Below, in pieces: positions 10,201 to 19,215 of a stretch of DNA of 64,000 nucleotides; positions within the stretch are counted from its first letter, which is position 1, and every line of letters starts with the position of its first letter. The position numbers were made by a program, and so were the translations under genes. The stretch covers positions 25,570,449-25,634,448 of the forward strand of contig NC_037590.1 in assembly GCF_003073045.1 (NCBI RefSeq). Reading direction: 5' to 3'. Source of the stretch: Pomacea canaliculata (taxonomy: Eukaryota; Mollusca; Gastropoda; Architaenioglossa; Ampullariidae). Under the pieces are notes generated by a model. It was not told the origin of the DNA, did not search any database, and was given only the letters and a program-made list of their open reading frames with translations.

Positions 10201-12758
10201 CTGGGAACAGAGAAGCTAAGTCATCAGCGAGAGAGTTTATGTGAGACTGTGTTAATTTTTCCTCCTTTTCTTTAAAGAGACAGCATAAATAGCAGACAGC
10301 AACTTCCGAAATCCGAGTATATTTGCTCAATGAGCCGCTTTTATTTTTAAATCAATCAGTAAGATATTCCATTAGTTGAACATCCAGTATTTCACAACAG
10401 AAACGTGTAGAAAATCAGAAAAAATACATATTTTCTTGAATTTGTTTCAGGGTATAGACTAAAGTTACTAAAATAAAATTATTGCATGTGTGCATTTATT
10501 AGAGGGTTAATTCATGTATTTAGGTGTGTGTTTTTATGATAGGCATAAACGTGAAGGAAGCAGAGACAGTACTCACGGCGGGAACGTCAACGTAACAGTT
10601 AATATCTTCGGGTGACGGAGTGGATGGTGTGTAGAAGTGACGAGTCTCACCAGTCAAGGTTGTAGTCACGCCATCTACATAACTCGTATCGTCCAGCTAG
10701 CAGATGGCCAAACACATCTATATTATTCATTTCCTCCAGCTAGCACATAGCAAATACATCTACATAATTCGTATCAAGTTAGTAGATAGCAAACATATCT
10801 ACAAAGTTCGTATCATAAAGCTACCAGACAAGCACACCTACACATAGTTCGTATCGTCCAGTGAATAAAACCAAACACATGCACGCACTCGTGGGTAACG
10901 TCCATAATCATTTGATGTGGCCCGCCAACCGCAATCACAGATTTCAGTAAATCTATCAGTCTTTTTCACAGCAACATAAATGTGTATTAAGTGAATACAT
11001 TATTATTATTATTTCACCAACAGAAAATTGTGCGTGGCAGAACAGTGTTTACGAAAAGGCGGATGGCGGTGACTCAGAGGACAGTAGTGACAGGCACGCT
11101 GGAATTGTATACATTGCAAAAGTGTTGATGCGCTGTCGTGAAACTACAACTTGACCAAATACAGCAGGACACTTACAGGAGGTAAGTTTCATTATATTAA
11201 CGTTAATATGTTAATCGTCGCTATCACTACTATTACTATTGCAAGATCATCACCAGGTGCGTGAATTGCAAGACATCTAGGATCTAGTTGATCAAAACTA
11301 CTATTGACTAAGTGAAAGAAATAGAGGAGAGAACACTTCAATAAAGATGGCTAGAAAAAAAAGAACGCAGTAATTTCAACTGTGAACTAGGTACTCTGCT
11401 GAATGAGTGGTACAGATGGAAAAGGAAAAACTTATGACGTGAAGAGCAAAGATAACTTGGTCACAAATTTCTACATGTACTTCTGCCATTATTGATTTGG
11501 TTTTGTTTGAGAGAATCTGGATGTGGAAGAAGTGAGGATATCCAAGGATAGACGTAGACTGAAGACGGCAAAATTGTAATAAACGCATGAACCACCTATC
11601 TCCCAGTGAGCGTCTTAAGATGTAAACTCTGCTCATTGTATTCATATATACAGTATTCCATCGCTACTTCGCGGTTCATATATCGCGGATTCACTACTTC
11701 GCGGTTTTGTTTTGTTTTTGTTTTTTTTTTTTGAGTGAAGTATCGATCGATATTTTCGTGCTGGGAATTATCGTTCTACAAAATACCATAGATACGTCAA
11801 CAGGAAAAAGACGAAAAATGTAGCTATATTTGTATTTCTATTAAAATACCATGGTTATTTTGTAGATAGAAAGAAAGAAACTATTGAGTAACAGAAATCC
11901 ATTGCTATGCGTAAGCGACGAGCCATGATTGTTATCTCCCATCTCGCAGCCAGTTCGCATCAGTTTTTTGGGTTTCTCTGAGTACAGTTATAATTTTTTT
12001 ACACTTAAGTGTTATTGTACTGTATTAATACCATGATTAATATATTACTTTACATGATATTGTTTTACATGTATATATTATTATTACATGTATGTCCCTA
12101 TTTCGCGGAAATTCGTTTATCGCGGCTGATCATAGCACCTATCCCCCGCGATAAACGAGGGAACACTGTACCTGCAATTAAAGTTAAATAAACATCTAAA
12201 TATGATGACAACATTTTAGTTTGGTGTTATTGATGTGACAACATATTTCTACAGGAATCACTCATAGACAATCATATCTGTCTAGCATGGTAGGATGAAA
12301 TAAACCTTGTGTTTGTCTGCCTATTCCTATGGAGCCTGAGGATGAAATTTGTCGATGTAATTTATATTTTAACGTATCTTAAGACTTACGCTACTTTTGT
12401 CGATAAATAATGACACTACATGCAGAAAATTGATTGTTTTTCTTTACTATGCAGTAATTAGAATTCATTTGTATGCGATGGACAGCTAGAAAAAGGTAGA
12501 CCAGTGGGCAGAGCATTTTTCATCTCGTCACATGCAGCACACATATGTTATTTACATAGGAGTAGAAATGAGTGTGCACACGGTGTGGACCTTGAAAAAC
12601 CATTTTCATAACTGCTACCTTTCCTAAAGCTAGTTCAAATTAGTTGTCAAGAGATAATTATATGTAGAGGTTCGTCTTACCTGTTCTGAAAGCTGTGCAC
12701 AAGCGATAGCAAAAATATGAAGCCAGAAGAAAGCAGCCTGAGTGTTAAATACAGCCAT
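10039..12758 (-). CDS. Small secreted 4-cysteine protein, gene 1 (119 aa, three exons)
   Basis: Unknown function; predicted secreted. Exons on the minus strand are 12758-12681 (26 codons), 10696-10577 (40) and 10200-10039 (53 plus TAA), all joined in phase 0. Donors are CAG/GTAAGA and GCC/GTGAGT; acceptors follow ctgctag and gttcccag. Exon 1 encodes a signal peptide (FFWLHIFAIACAQ). Exon 2 ends FYTPSTPSPEDINCYVDVPA. Exon 3 has TRVGGQCVRLG, an Arg-rich stretch RRRRGNRGRP that may be a processing site, and WGCQAGVHLSIIPECQ. Mature cysteines fall at about 60, 73, 94 and 106. Gene 2, 3.8 kb upstream, has the same exon plan and conserved blocks, which is the main evidence that it is real. An in-frame ATG at 12821 was passed over because the start at 12758 puts the hydrophobic core at the N terminus. 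I recognise no family; it could be a ligand, a defence peptide or something else. Confidence 0.75.
10577..10696 (-). CDS. Gene 1 exon 2
   Basis: Forty codons ending in YTPSTPSPEDINCYVDVPA before the donor GTGAGT. The start at 10696 (acceptor ctgctag) was chosen because it keeps phase 0 with exon 1. A second acceptor (gttatgtag, exon from 10672) would break the phase. The first 24 bases overlap the first unit of a minisatellite, so this border is the least certain part of the model. Confidence 0.7.
10673..10863. repeat. Degenerate minisatellite, period 39-43 bp, about 4.5 copies
   Basis: Units begin atctacat..ttcgtatc at about 10673, 10716, 10758, 10797 and 10836, giving spacings of 43, 42, 39 and 39. 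Each contains a variant of cagctagcagatagcaaacac. The array overlaps the 5' end of gene 1 exon 2 and runs into the intron upstream of it. Confidence 0.7.
10864..11650. other. Gene 1 intron 1 sequence, unassigned
   Basis: No element or exon recognised. An ATT microsatellite lies near 11003-11012. Confidence 0.5.
11651..12168. mobile_element. Tigger/pogo-type MITE (518 bp)
   Basis: Flanked by TA target duplications (11649-11650, 12169-12170). The left end reads CAGTATTCCATCGCTACTTC and the right end is the inverse of CAGTGTTCCCTCGTTTATCG, with repeated cgcgg motifs at both ends. Terminal CAGT...TCG motifs and TA duplications are typical of Tigger/pogo elements. No transposase is left. It sits in intron 1 of secreted-protein gene 1. 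Confidence 0.75.
12169..12680. other. Gene 1 intron 1 sequence, unassigned
   Basis: AT-rich with no recognised element or exon. The gene 1 donor site is at its right end. Confidence 0.5.
12681..12758 (-). CDS. Gene 1 exon 1 (signal peptide)
   Basis: Twenty-six codons from ATG to a consensus donor (CAG/GTAAGA). The product has a short N-region, a hydrophobic core AAFFWLHIFAIACA and a plausible cleavage site near ACA-Q. The exon ends in phase 0, matching exon 2. Confidence 0.7.
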
Positions 12759-12821
12759 GGCAATGATTTTCTGTAAATTGAAGGAGATTTTTGGAGTGTG
12801 TAGCCTTTTAAAAGCTTGCAT

Positions 12822-13745
12822 GGACGTTGCTCTTTACATTAGTTGTTCTTTTTATAAGATGAGAGGCTATGAAGATTGAAATATCAGATTAATAAAAATA
12901 CGCAGCTGAAATTTCGAATATAAGCCATTGTGAAGGAAAGCTTTTTCTGGATTTTATCAAAACCGTCAGCTTCCCTAGGCATGTATTTTAAATAGGTACA
13001 TAGCCGAGATGCGCAGTCTAGTGCGTCATACGAGGAGGAATGTGATAGCGCCGAGAACAATCCATCTTTATTCAAAGGGAACCGTTTTCTTTTCTTTTTT
13101 TACACCTGCAGTTTTCATTTTGTCTTGTTTCTGTTCCTTTGTTTTTAAAAAAAAAGGCCCTTCACTAGAGTCTATCCAACTGCGTACTGTAGGATTTTTT
13201 ATTATTACTGTTTCAGTAAATGAACAGCATTAACAGCAAAGGGAAAGAAAAGACTCTTTCACAACGGAAAATAAAGCTGACTCCATTTTGACGAAAAGAG
13301 TCGAGCAGTGCTGGAATACTGTTAGCAGTTTTTCCGACTGGCTAGCGCCATCGGGATTTATAAAAATCGTAATTAAAAATCTTCGAGAAGAACCAAATTT
13401 TTGCAGTCTGCAGAAAGACAGCTTGCGGGAAGGTTGTAAATATACTTGGTGTTTGCATCCTACCTTTGAGAAAGTGGGATGCGTACGGGGCAGTAAAGCA
13501 AAAGGAGGTTCATCCAGTTGTGCGATGACAGTTTTCTCTTATTCATTCACTGGCCATACAAGATTGAAATCGATTGTCATACCAGAGTATGCAATTGCCA
13601 CATTGAAGCTCTATGTTTTATTTTGCTTGCCTCTGTCATGCCAGTTTTCTCCAATACTCTGAACTTTTCATCATTCATTTGTTTGTTCCTTCGTGACTTA
13701 GCGAGTATCGATTGTTGGGGGGAGCACATGGATAGACTCGTCATC
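12822..13745. other. Unassigned region upstream of gene 1
   Basis: Contains the presumed minus-strand promoter of gene 1. A 124-aa plus-strand open frame (13288-13662) shows no recognisable motif and is probably chance. Confidence 0.4.
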
Positions 13746-14070
13746 TGACAAAGTCTGCCACTCGCGCCTGTCTTGGGCAATAGTAAATAGGTCCTGCACA
13801 GGACGACCAGTCCACTCCTGCTGATTACAAGCCAGTTCTTATGGTAACCAGGGACAATCCTCGCACCAGGTCACGACCGAACTAGACCAGCTTACGTTGC
13901 TGGGCTATTTGTTATGTACAAGAGTGGAGAATACAGAGAAAAGAGGATGAATCGTTCGTCTCCAACAGACGTCGCAGGTGTTCGTTCCGTAGACGCGGCG
14001 TCTTCTCTTAGATATTTGTGGAAAATATAGTTCGGTGAATTCAGAGAACTTCAGTCCTTAGTGACTGCAA
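13746..14070 (-). pseudogene. Non-LTR RT relic, C-terminal part
   Basis: The minus strand encodes EWTGRPVQDLFTIAQDRREW followed by QTLSDDESIHVLPPTIDTR, closely matching the WTGRP...IAH.R...SIHV tail of the plus-strand relic at 1030-1130. More degenerate RT-like sequence with stops precedes it up to about 14070. Confidence 0.65.
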
Positions 14071-15507
14071 CTAAGTGTGTCGTGAGTAGCCCTTATATGT
14101 CAGCGTTATCGGACAGTGACATTTGAATTGAGATTTTGGATTTATGTGACACTTGGGGGCCCTGCAAGCAAATCGGAACTGACAGTAAAGAGGTAGGTAT
14201 GTTACTAATGTGTAGCCACTCTGTGAACCGAGAGGATGGGGGCTCGCCCCTAACGCTGCAGCCTCTAAGCGAGAGGTCAAAGGTGCTTTTATTCATAGTA
14301 TTCGACAGTGAAACTTTCTCTTCCAGTTTCTCAATCATCAAACAAGTAATTACATCTGGAGGAGGATTAAAACAGGAGGTTACCATGAGAAAGATAATAA
14401 GTTTAAAGTAGAGACGGTGTCCGTGTGGTCGATGGATTGGCGGGTAGGAGGTAGGGGGAATTAACAGCACTATAAAGAATTTATTTTTTATTCCAATAGT
14501 TTTAGCAGTTTATTGACTACTACATTCAACAGAAAATCTGAACGACTCATTTAACACTGTAAAAAAAAGCTTAATGAAATAAAAAGATCTTTATTTAAAC
14601 AATGTGATAGATATTTACCACTTGCATGACACCAGAGTAATACTCGTGCGACAAATGAACCCCGCTACTTTCATCCGGATCAAGAAAGTGCAAAAACAAA
14701 AGGCTTCATGCAACCACTGGTGCCAAAAGCAACAATTTCATCATCATCTTTGAGTGCCGTCATTAAAATTTAGCCAGAATATCTACAGCTACTACTTTGT
14801 GGCAGTACCGCGGCAAACGTTGAAAATCACTTACATATTTATACACACAATATTTTTCTGTTAAACTGTGCTCCTATATATATATACTCGTTACTTTGCT
14901 TCACTGACCAGACACATAAAATACATGTAAATTCAACAGCATAAAAATGGTATTGACATATCAAGTTGTCTGGAGGACTAAATTCAAAAGATCAAAAGTA
15001 AGATTTGTACCATTTTCACAGAAAATATAAACGTAATATACTTTTATATATTGAACGTGAGACTGAAATCGGTTAAAGAAAGATTTGTAGCTTTTTATCT
15101 GGAAAACAAAGCGGTTTAATTTAAACTTGAAATTAAAAGGTGTCTTCGTCATATTTTTTGTCCTCAGATTCGATTTTAATGAAATTTTGTATAAATTTTG
15201 ATTTCGAAATAAACTATTTTAATAATAAAAGTGCAAACGAGTAACAATAAATGTGAATATACATTATGGTACAGGAAAAGTGGGATGGTGGTTAACGTCC
15301 CGTATTTGAATTGAGCGAAGAAGCATAAATCCTAGGCGTCGTCGTCGGCTTGTTTTGGGTCTTTAAACTACGGTGCCAGCCTCTCCAAGAATCTGTCTTT
15401 GGAGTCGAACATAGTTCGAAACGACAACTTTATTTGCAGTTTGTATAACAGGTCTACTCTTATACACACTGGCAAATCAGTCCGGATATACAATCGGCGA
15501 CACACGC
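14071..15507. other. Unassigned AT-rich region
   Basis: No supported gene. Overlapping open frames at 14071-14470 lack family motifs. Nothing repetitive was recognised. Confidence 0.45.
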
Positions 15508-15711
15508 TTACACTACTTTAGTAGCGACTCCTGCTACTTCAACAGTGACACGCGCTTCACAGTTTTGTACTGTCCCTCCGTGTGCGTGTTCTGTGTCCAC
15601 TGAAGAGTGATTGGCTTCGTTAATATCGCGCGTGAAAGTCTGTGTGATTGCGAGTGTGCCTGTGAAAGAGCAAGTCCCGCGAAGCCCGATCGCGTTACGA
15701 GACAATTTTAA
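15508..15711 (-). CDS. Orphan exon-like segment, 67 codons, possible alternative 3' exon of gene 2
   Basis: On the minus strand a good acceptor (ccatttgttacag) opens a 67-codon frame in phase 0 that ends at TAA. It includes LRGTCSFTGTLAITQ and GGTVQNCEARVTVEVAGVAT. The G.C...G and C.A.V.. spacing loosely recalls the last exons of genes 1 and 2, but it has only two cysteines. It lies about 0.9 kb downstream of gene 2 and could be spliced in phase to gene 2 exon 2. A strong donor-like site (GT/GTAAGC) two bases before the stop leaves open that it is an internal exon. No exons of its own gene were found. Confidence 0.35.
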   Translation of the reverse strand, partial: LKLSRNAIGLRGTCSFTGTLAITQTFTRDINEANHSSVDTEHAHGGTVQNCEARVTVEVAGVATKVV

Positions 15712-16594
15712 CTGTAACAAATGGAGCAAATAAGGTTGACACGAATCCATCTTTTAAAAAAAGCTTGCTCAGCAAATCTGAAGGACTAGCAACGGTAAAG
15801 CAGAAAAAAACGGGGGTACGTAAAGAGACTTTTTAACTCAACATATTGTCGAATATGTGACTATGGTAGATGTTTACATGGTGGTCATATATAAAATTTG
15901 CCATTGTCATATGTTCGATTGGAAAAGAGCTTAAAAAGATGCATACGTCCATAGAGTCACATTTCCACATTTCATTACGTACCTCTAAAATGCTGGTTCC
16001 CATATGAGCATCAAATAAAATTGTTCAAGACCAGACGAGAAGCCCCTTAAGAAAAAGTAAGACATATGGAGACCGACATCTTAAAACTGGAAAACGTATT
16101 ATAATACACGCTGAGACTAACTGTTAGGTCTGTGTACGAAAAGATAAAACTAAGAATATACTTTAAAGTAAATGGTAGTTCTTATATTAAACGGAAACAG
16201 CAATATTCGAATATTATTAAGCATAAAAATGCAAGAAGATTATGTCAACTCTAATATAGTGAGTCGCAAAACAATTTAAAAAAAAAAAGTAAATCCTAGA
16301 CAAGCGAATAGAATATTCCTGTAATTCAACCATAGATTTTCTTTTAAGGAGACATCCTCTCGCCGATGCACTTCACGCAATTCTGATTTACTGTCACTCC
16401 TTCGGCTTCATATATCAGTAAAACATAAAGGAAAGGTGCAATGTGGGTGACTTTATAATAGCCTATTATCATAAACATGTCCCTGACGTACTACAAAGAG
16501 ATAAATTGCAACCAAATTCCTTAGATACACTAAACAAGTTTGTGAATGTGTAATAAACACCAGCGATAAATCTATTCAACTGCTTAATTCACTT
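15712..16594. other. Unassigned spacer between orphan exon and gene 2
   Basis: AT-rich. No further exon, repeat or element recognised. It probably holds the 3' UTR of gene 2. Confidence 0.4.
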
Positions 16595-16762
16595 TTAACC
16601 ACTGCCACCACGTCTGCGACCGCTTCTTGGTCTGGCTCTGGAGCGCTGGCACTCTTGTGTGATAGCCAAGTGAACCCCTGCTTGGCAAGCCCAGGGACTG
16701 TTTCGTGAGCTACGGCCGCGGATGCTGCCCAGCTGTATGCATCGCCCCCCAACACGGGTAGT
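16595..16762 (-). CDS. Gene 2 exon 3 (terminal)
   Basis: After the acceptor cttactttcag the phase-0 frame runs 55 codons to TAA. A second open frame over the same DNA (A/V-rich, 16576-16827) is a shadow: only the phase-0 frame keeps the cysteines and matches gene 1. This exon is clearly GC-richer than its surroundings. Confidence 0.8.
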   Translation of the reverse strand, partial: TTRVGGRCIQLGSIRGRSSRNSPWACQAGVHLAITQECQRSRARPRSGRRRGGSG

Positions 16763-18522
16763 CTGAAAGTAAGACAAAAGAGAGTAGTCATTGTCTTCTT
16801 AGTTTTTACTGCAAATAGGCATTTCAAAGAAAGTTACAGTGTCCGCCGTGAAGAATGGCAATCCACTTAGATAATTATAAGAAGAGACGGATAAGCGACC
16901 AGATAAGAAATCGTTCGGTATTCAGTGTCGACTTTTTATGAGCTGGAGAAAGTTTTAAGGAAATAGCAGGTAAATAGGCAACAAAATGTAATGTAACATA
17001 AATATATAGATTTTTGGTTCACTGGTTCCCTCATTTGTTTGTTGGTGGTATTCCAAAGGAAAGATGTTTTTATTCATCTCGTGCCACTTTGCTAGTGAAA
17101 ATAATGGGTTTTTTAAGGATCATAAGGTCATGCTGATGGTGATAGTAGTGGTGGCATTAAACCAACTTCGTTTTGCGTTTGCTCTTAACAGAGTACGAAA
17201 ACCTTCCGCTAGTATTCTTTCTTAAGCAAATGGTGTTGTTTGTGTTTTCTGTAGTCTGATGTTGTATTATAAGCGATTGTTATGTCCTAACTCTTACCGC
17301 TCACAATCGTTTAATACCGTTTACTTCAACTCACAGACTACTTTGCGCTAGTTTTAACTTTCTAGCTGCCGGCGGTCCGGTGGCGTAACGGTTAACGCCT
17401 GTCACCAATACACTGAAGGTTGGCTGTCCTGGTTTCAGCTCTCGTCTCGGGCATGCTGTTCTTTCTCTGCAAGTGACATCTGTTTACAGGGCTGACTGCC
17501 TTGCCCTAATATAGCCTTAGTTGCTGGCTCGGCGTAAAACACCAATTCCTCCTCCTCCTCCTCCTCTCCTCCTCCAATTTTCTAGCTGATTTATTCGTCC
17601 TTACATATTTATAATATCGTTTCCTGTTTTTGTTTATTCTGACGGATAGTTGTTTAAGTCTTCTGCGTGTCTCTATATTATTTCCCATTATTTTATCTTT
17701 ATTTGGGATTATTTGAGTTTTGAACTGATTTAAGCCAGACTATTTTCCATTTAAACGTGACTTACATGCATTAATATCAGACTACATGTACATTTAAAGA
17801 AAAATCTGAGTTACTTACTGTAGGCACCTCTACGAAGCAGTTGATGTTTTCAGGTGCTGGGGTGGACGGAGTGTACACAATGCCTATTTCTGTGCTTGTC
17901 CCGTTTCGATTGTGCAAGTGGTTTACCACCAGCTGCTCGATTACACTTAAATTTCCGTCTGTCTCCTACAAATAGTACAACATCCTTGTACAACTCATTA
18001 TAAGCTACTCCGCATTTCACATCTCTAAAAGTGGAGCCACACGGGGTTTAGCAAACATTGTTTTCTTGAAACACTTTCTGAAACAGCCTCGTTTTCCCGT
18101 TTCCTATACAGGAAACATTATTATTTTGACACAGATCAGCAGATATTTACCTTATTGTTCATATAAGGTTCATATTTGAGCTCCTGGACCCATTTTCCTT
18201 GCGTTCGGGAAACTGATGGGTTGAAGTGTTTCAAGGAAACAGTGTTTGCCAAACCTCGTGTTGCTCCACCTTTAGTCATCGATCCACAGCTTCATCCAGA
18301 TACTACTGCACTACCCTGTGCCAGAGGCATTGACTGAGGAAGCAAAAAGTCATGTAAGAACATTTTATTATGCTTCTGTTTCCGCAAAGCCGTTAAGATA
18401 ACACGAATGATTCTTCAGTAAAGTGTTAACTACGTGGTGATACTCACTGAGCTGCTTTGGGAACAAGCCGAGCATGCGAAGCAAAGAACACCAATCAGGC
18501 TGAATCCCTGTGCCACCTGCAT
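16595..18522 (-). CDS. Small secreted 4-cysteine protein, gene 2 (129 aa, three exons)
   Basis: Paralogue of gene 1; function unknown. Exons on the minus strand are 18522-18448 (25 codons), 17965-17819 (49) and 16762-16595 (55 plus TAA). Donors are TCA/GTGAGT and ACA/GTAAGT; acceptors follow tatttgtag and tactttcag; all junctions are phase 0. Exon 1 encodes a signal peptide (GFSLIGVLCFACSAC). Exon 2 has a variable N-rich first half and ends YTPSTPAPENINCFVEVPT. Exon 3 has TTRVGGRCIQLG, WACQAGVHLAITQECQ and a very basic tail rich in Arg and Gly. Mature cysteines fall at about 68, 82, 100 and 112, against 60, 73, 94 and 106 in gene 1. Identity is concentrated around the cysteines while the linkers differ in length by whole codons, as expected for two genes under protein-level constraint. 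Confidence 0.8.
17371..17546 (+). repeat. tRNA-derived SINE, copy 2 (gene 2 intron 2)
   Basis: Aligns with copies at 9545 and 22443: A-box region GGTGGCGTAACGGTTAACGC, then ggtttcagctctcgtc and the tail TTGCTGGCTCGGCGTAAAAC, followed by a (CCT)n tract at about 17547-17575. It lies between exons 2 and 3 of gene 2. Confidence 0.8.
17819..17965 (-). CDS. Gene 2 exon 2
   Basis: Forty-nine codons between a phase-0 acceptor (tatttgtag) and the donor GTAAGT. The second half carries the block shared with gene 1 (YTPSTPAPENINCFVEVPT). The first half (starting ETDGNLSVIEQ) is not conserved. Confidence 0.8.
18448..18522 (-). CDS. Gene 2 exon 1 (signal peptide)
   Basis: Twenty-five codons starting MQVAQGFSLIGVLCFACSAC and ending in SQSSS before GTGAGT. 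The hydrophobic core and small residues fit a secretion signal. No other host-like exon was seen upstream. Confidence 0.75.
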
Positions 18523-18859
18523 TTTTCTGTCCTTTGATAAGATGTCTTGACTCCGCGTAAAATTGTCTGCGGCAGGATCACAGTAAACAAGCTAATGTAT
18601 GTCTGCTGACTGTTGTGGCTTTACCCAGTCCGGGATATGGACGCACGATATACTGCTTTAAAGCTTGGTCGAGTCTCATGGGTTCATTCTTGGCACAAGC
18701 CGTCTGGAGCCTATCAGTACTGGTGAACGGCAGGCTTTCTTATGCCACATCTGCAGCAGAAAGAAGGAAGAAATCACTTTTAAACTCATAAACTCAGACC
18801 AGAACATAGGAATGCAAGTTTTCTGGAGCTTCTCATTTGACTGGTCTAACATAATTCAG

Positions 18860-19215
18860 AACCAGGAAGCGGATAGCCTAGTGGTTAGAACCCGAATACG
18901 CATTTCCTCCAGCTGATCTAGCTGTGGAATGGATACCTGGACCCCTAGCAGGAAGAGGAGCTGAAAATAGACACTCTCTCTTCTCTCTTCTCTTCTTTCC
19001 TATTCGCCCCCAGTGGAGCATAAGGCCGCAACCACACGCCGCCATCGGACCCGGTCCAGGGCATCCCTTTCTAGTTGGGACCATGTCATGCCAGCTGTCT
19101 CTGCCTCTCTGTGGACTGATCTCCTCCACGTCTGTCTGGGTCTCCCAACCTTGCGCCTCCCCTGTGGGTTCCAGTCCAGAGCTTGAAATAGACACTACCC
19201 TCACAAAAATACTGT
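18860..19215 (-). pseudogene. Non-LTR RT C-terminal end next to a tRNA-like segment
   Basis: On the minus strand an unbroken stretch at about 19005-19185 encodes NPQGRRKVGRPRQTWRRSVH, then AETAGMTWSQLERDALDRVR and WRRVVAALCSTGGE, the standard C-terminal tail of endonuclease/RT polyproteins. It is the same tail class as at 1-187. A plus-strand string GCGGATAGCCTAGTGGTTAG at 18870 resembles a tRNA A-box region and may belong to a second SINE. Confidence 0.7.

Noticed and set aside
16576..16827. 83-aa A/V-rich minus-strand frame ending SELSS
   Set aside because: It overlaps gene 2 exon 3 in another frame. The phase-0 frame keeps the cysteines and matches gene 1, so this one is a shadow.
10000..18600. 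Assigning the secreted pair to a toxin, IL-17 or antimicrobial family
   Set aside because: The cysteine spacing and motifs match none that I know with confidence, so no function is claimed.
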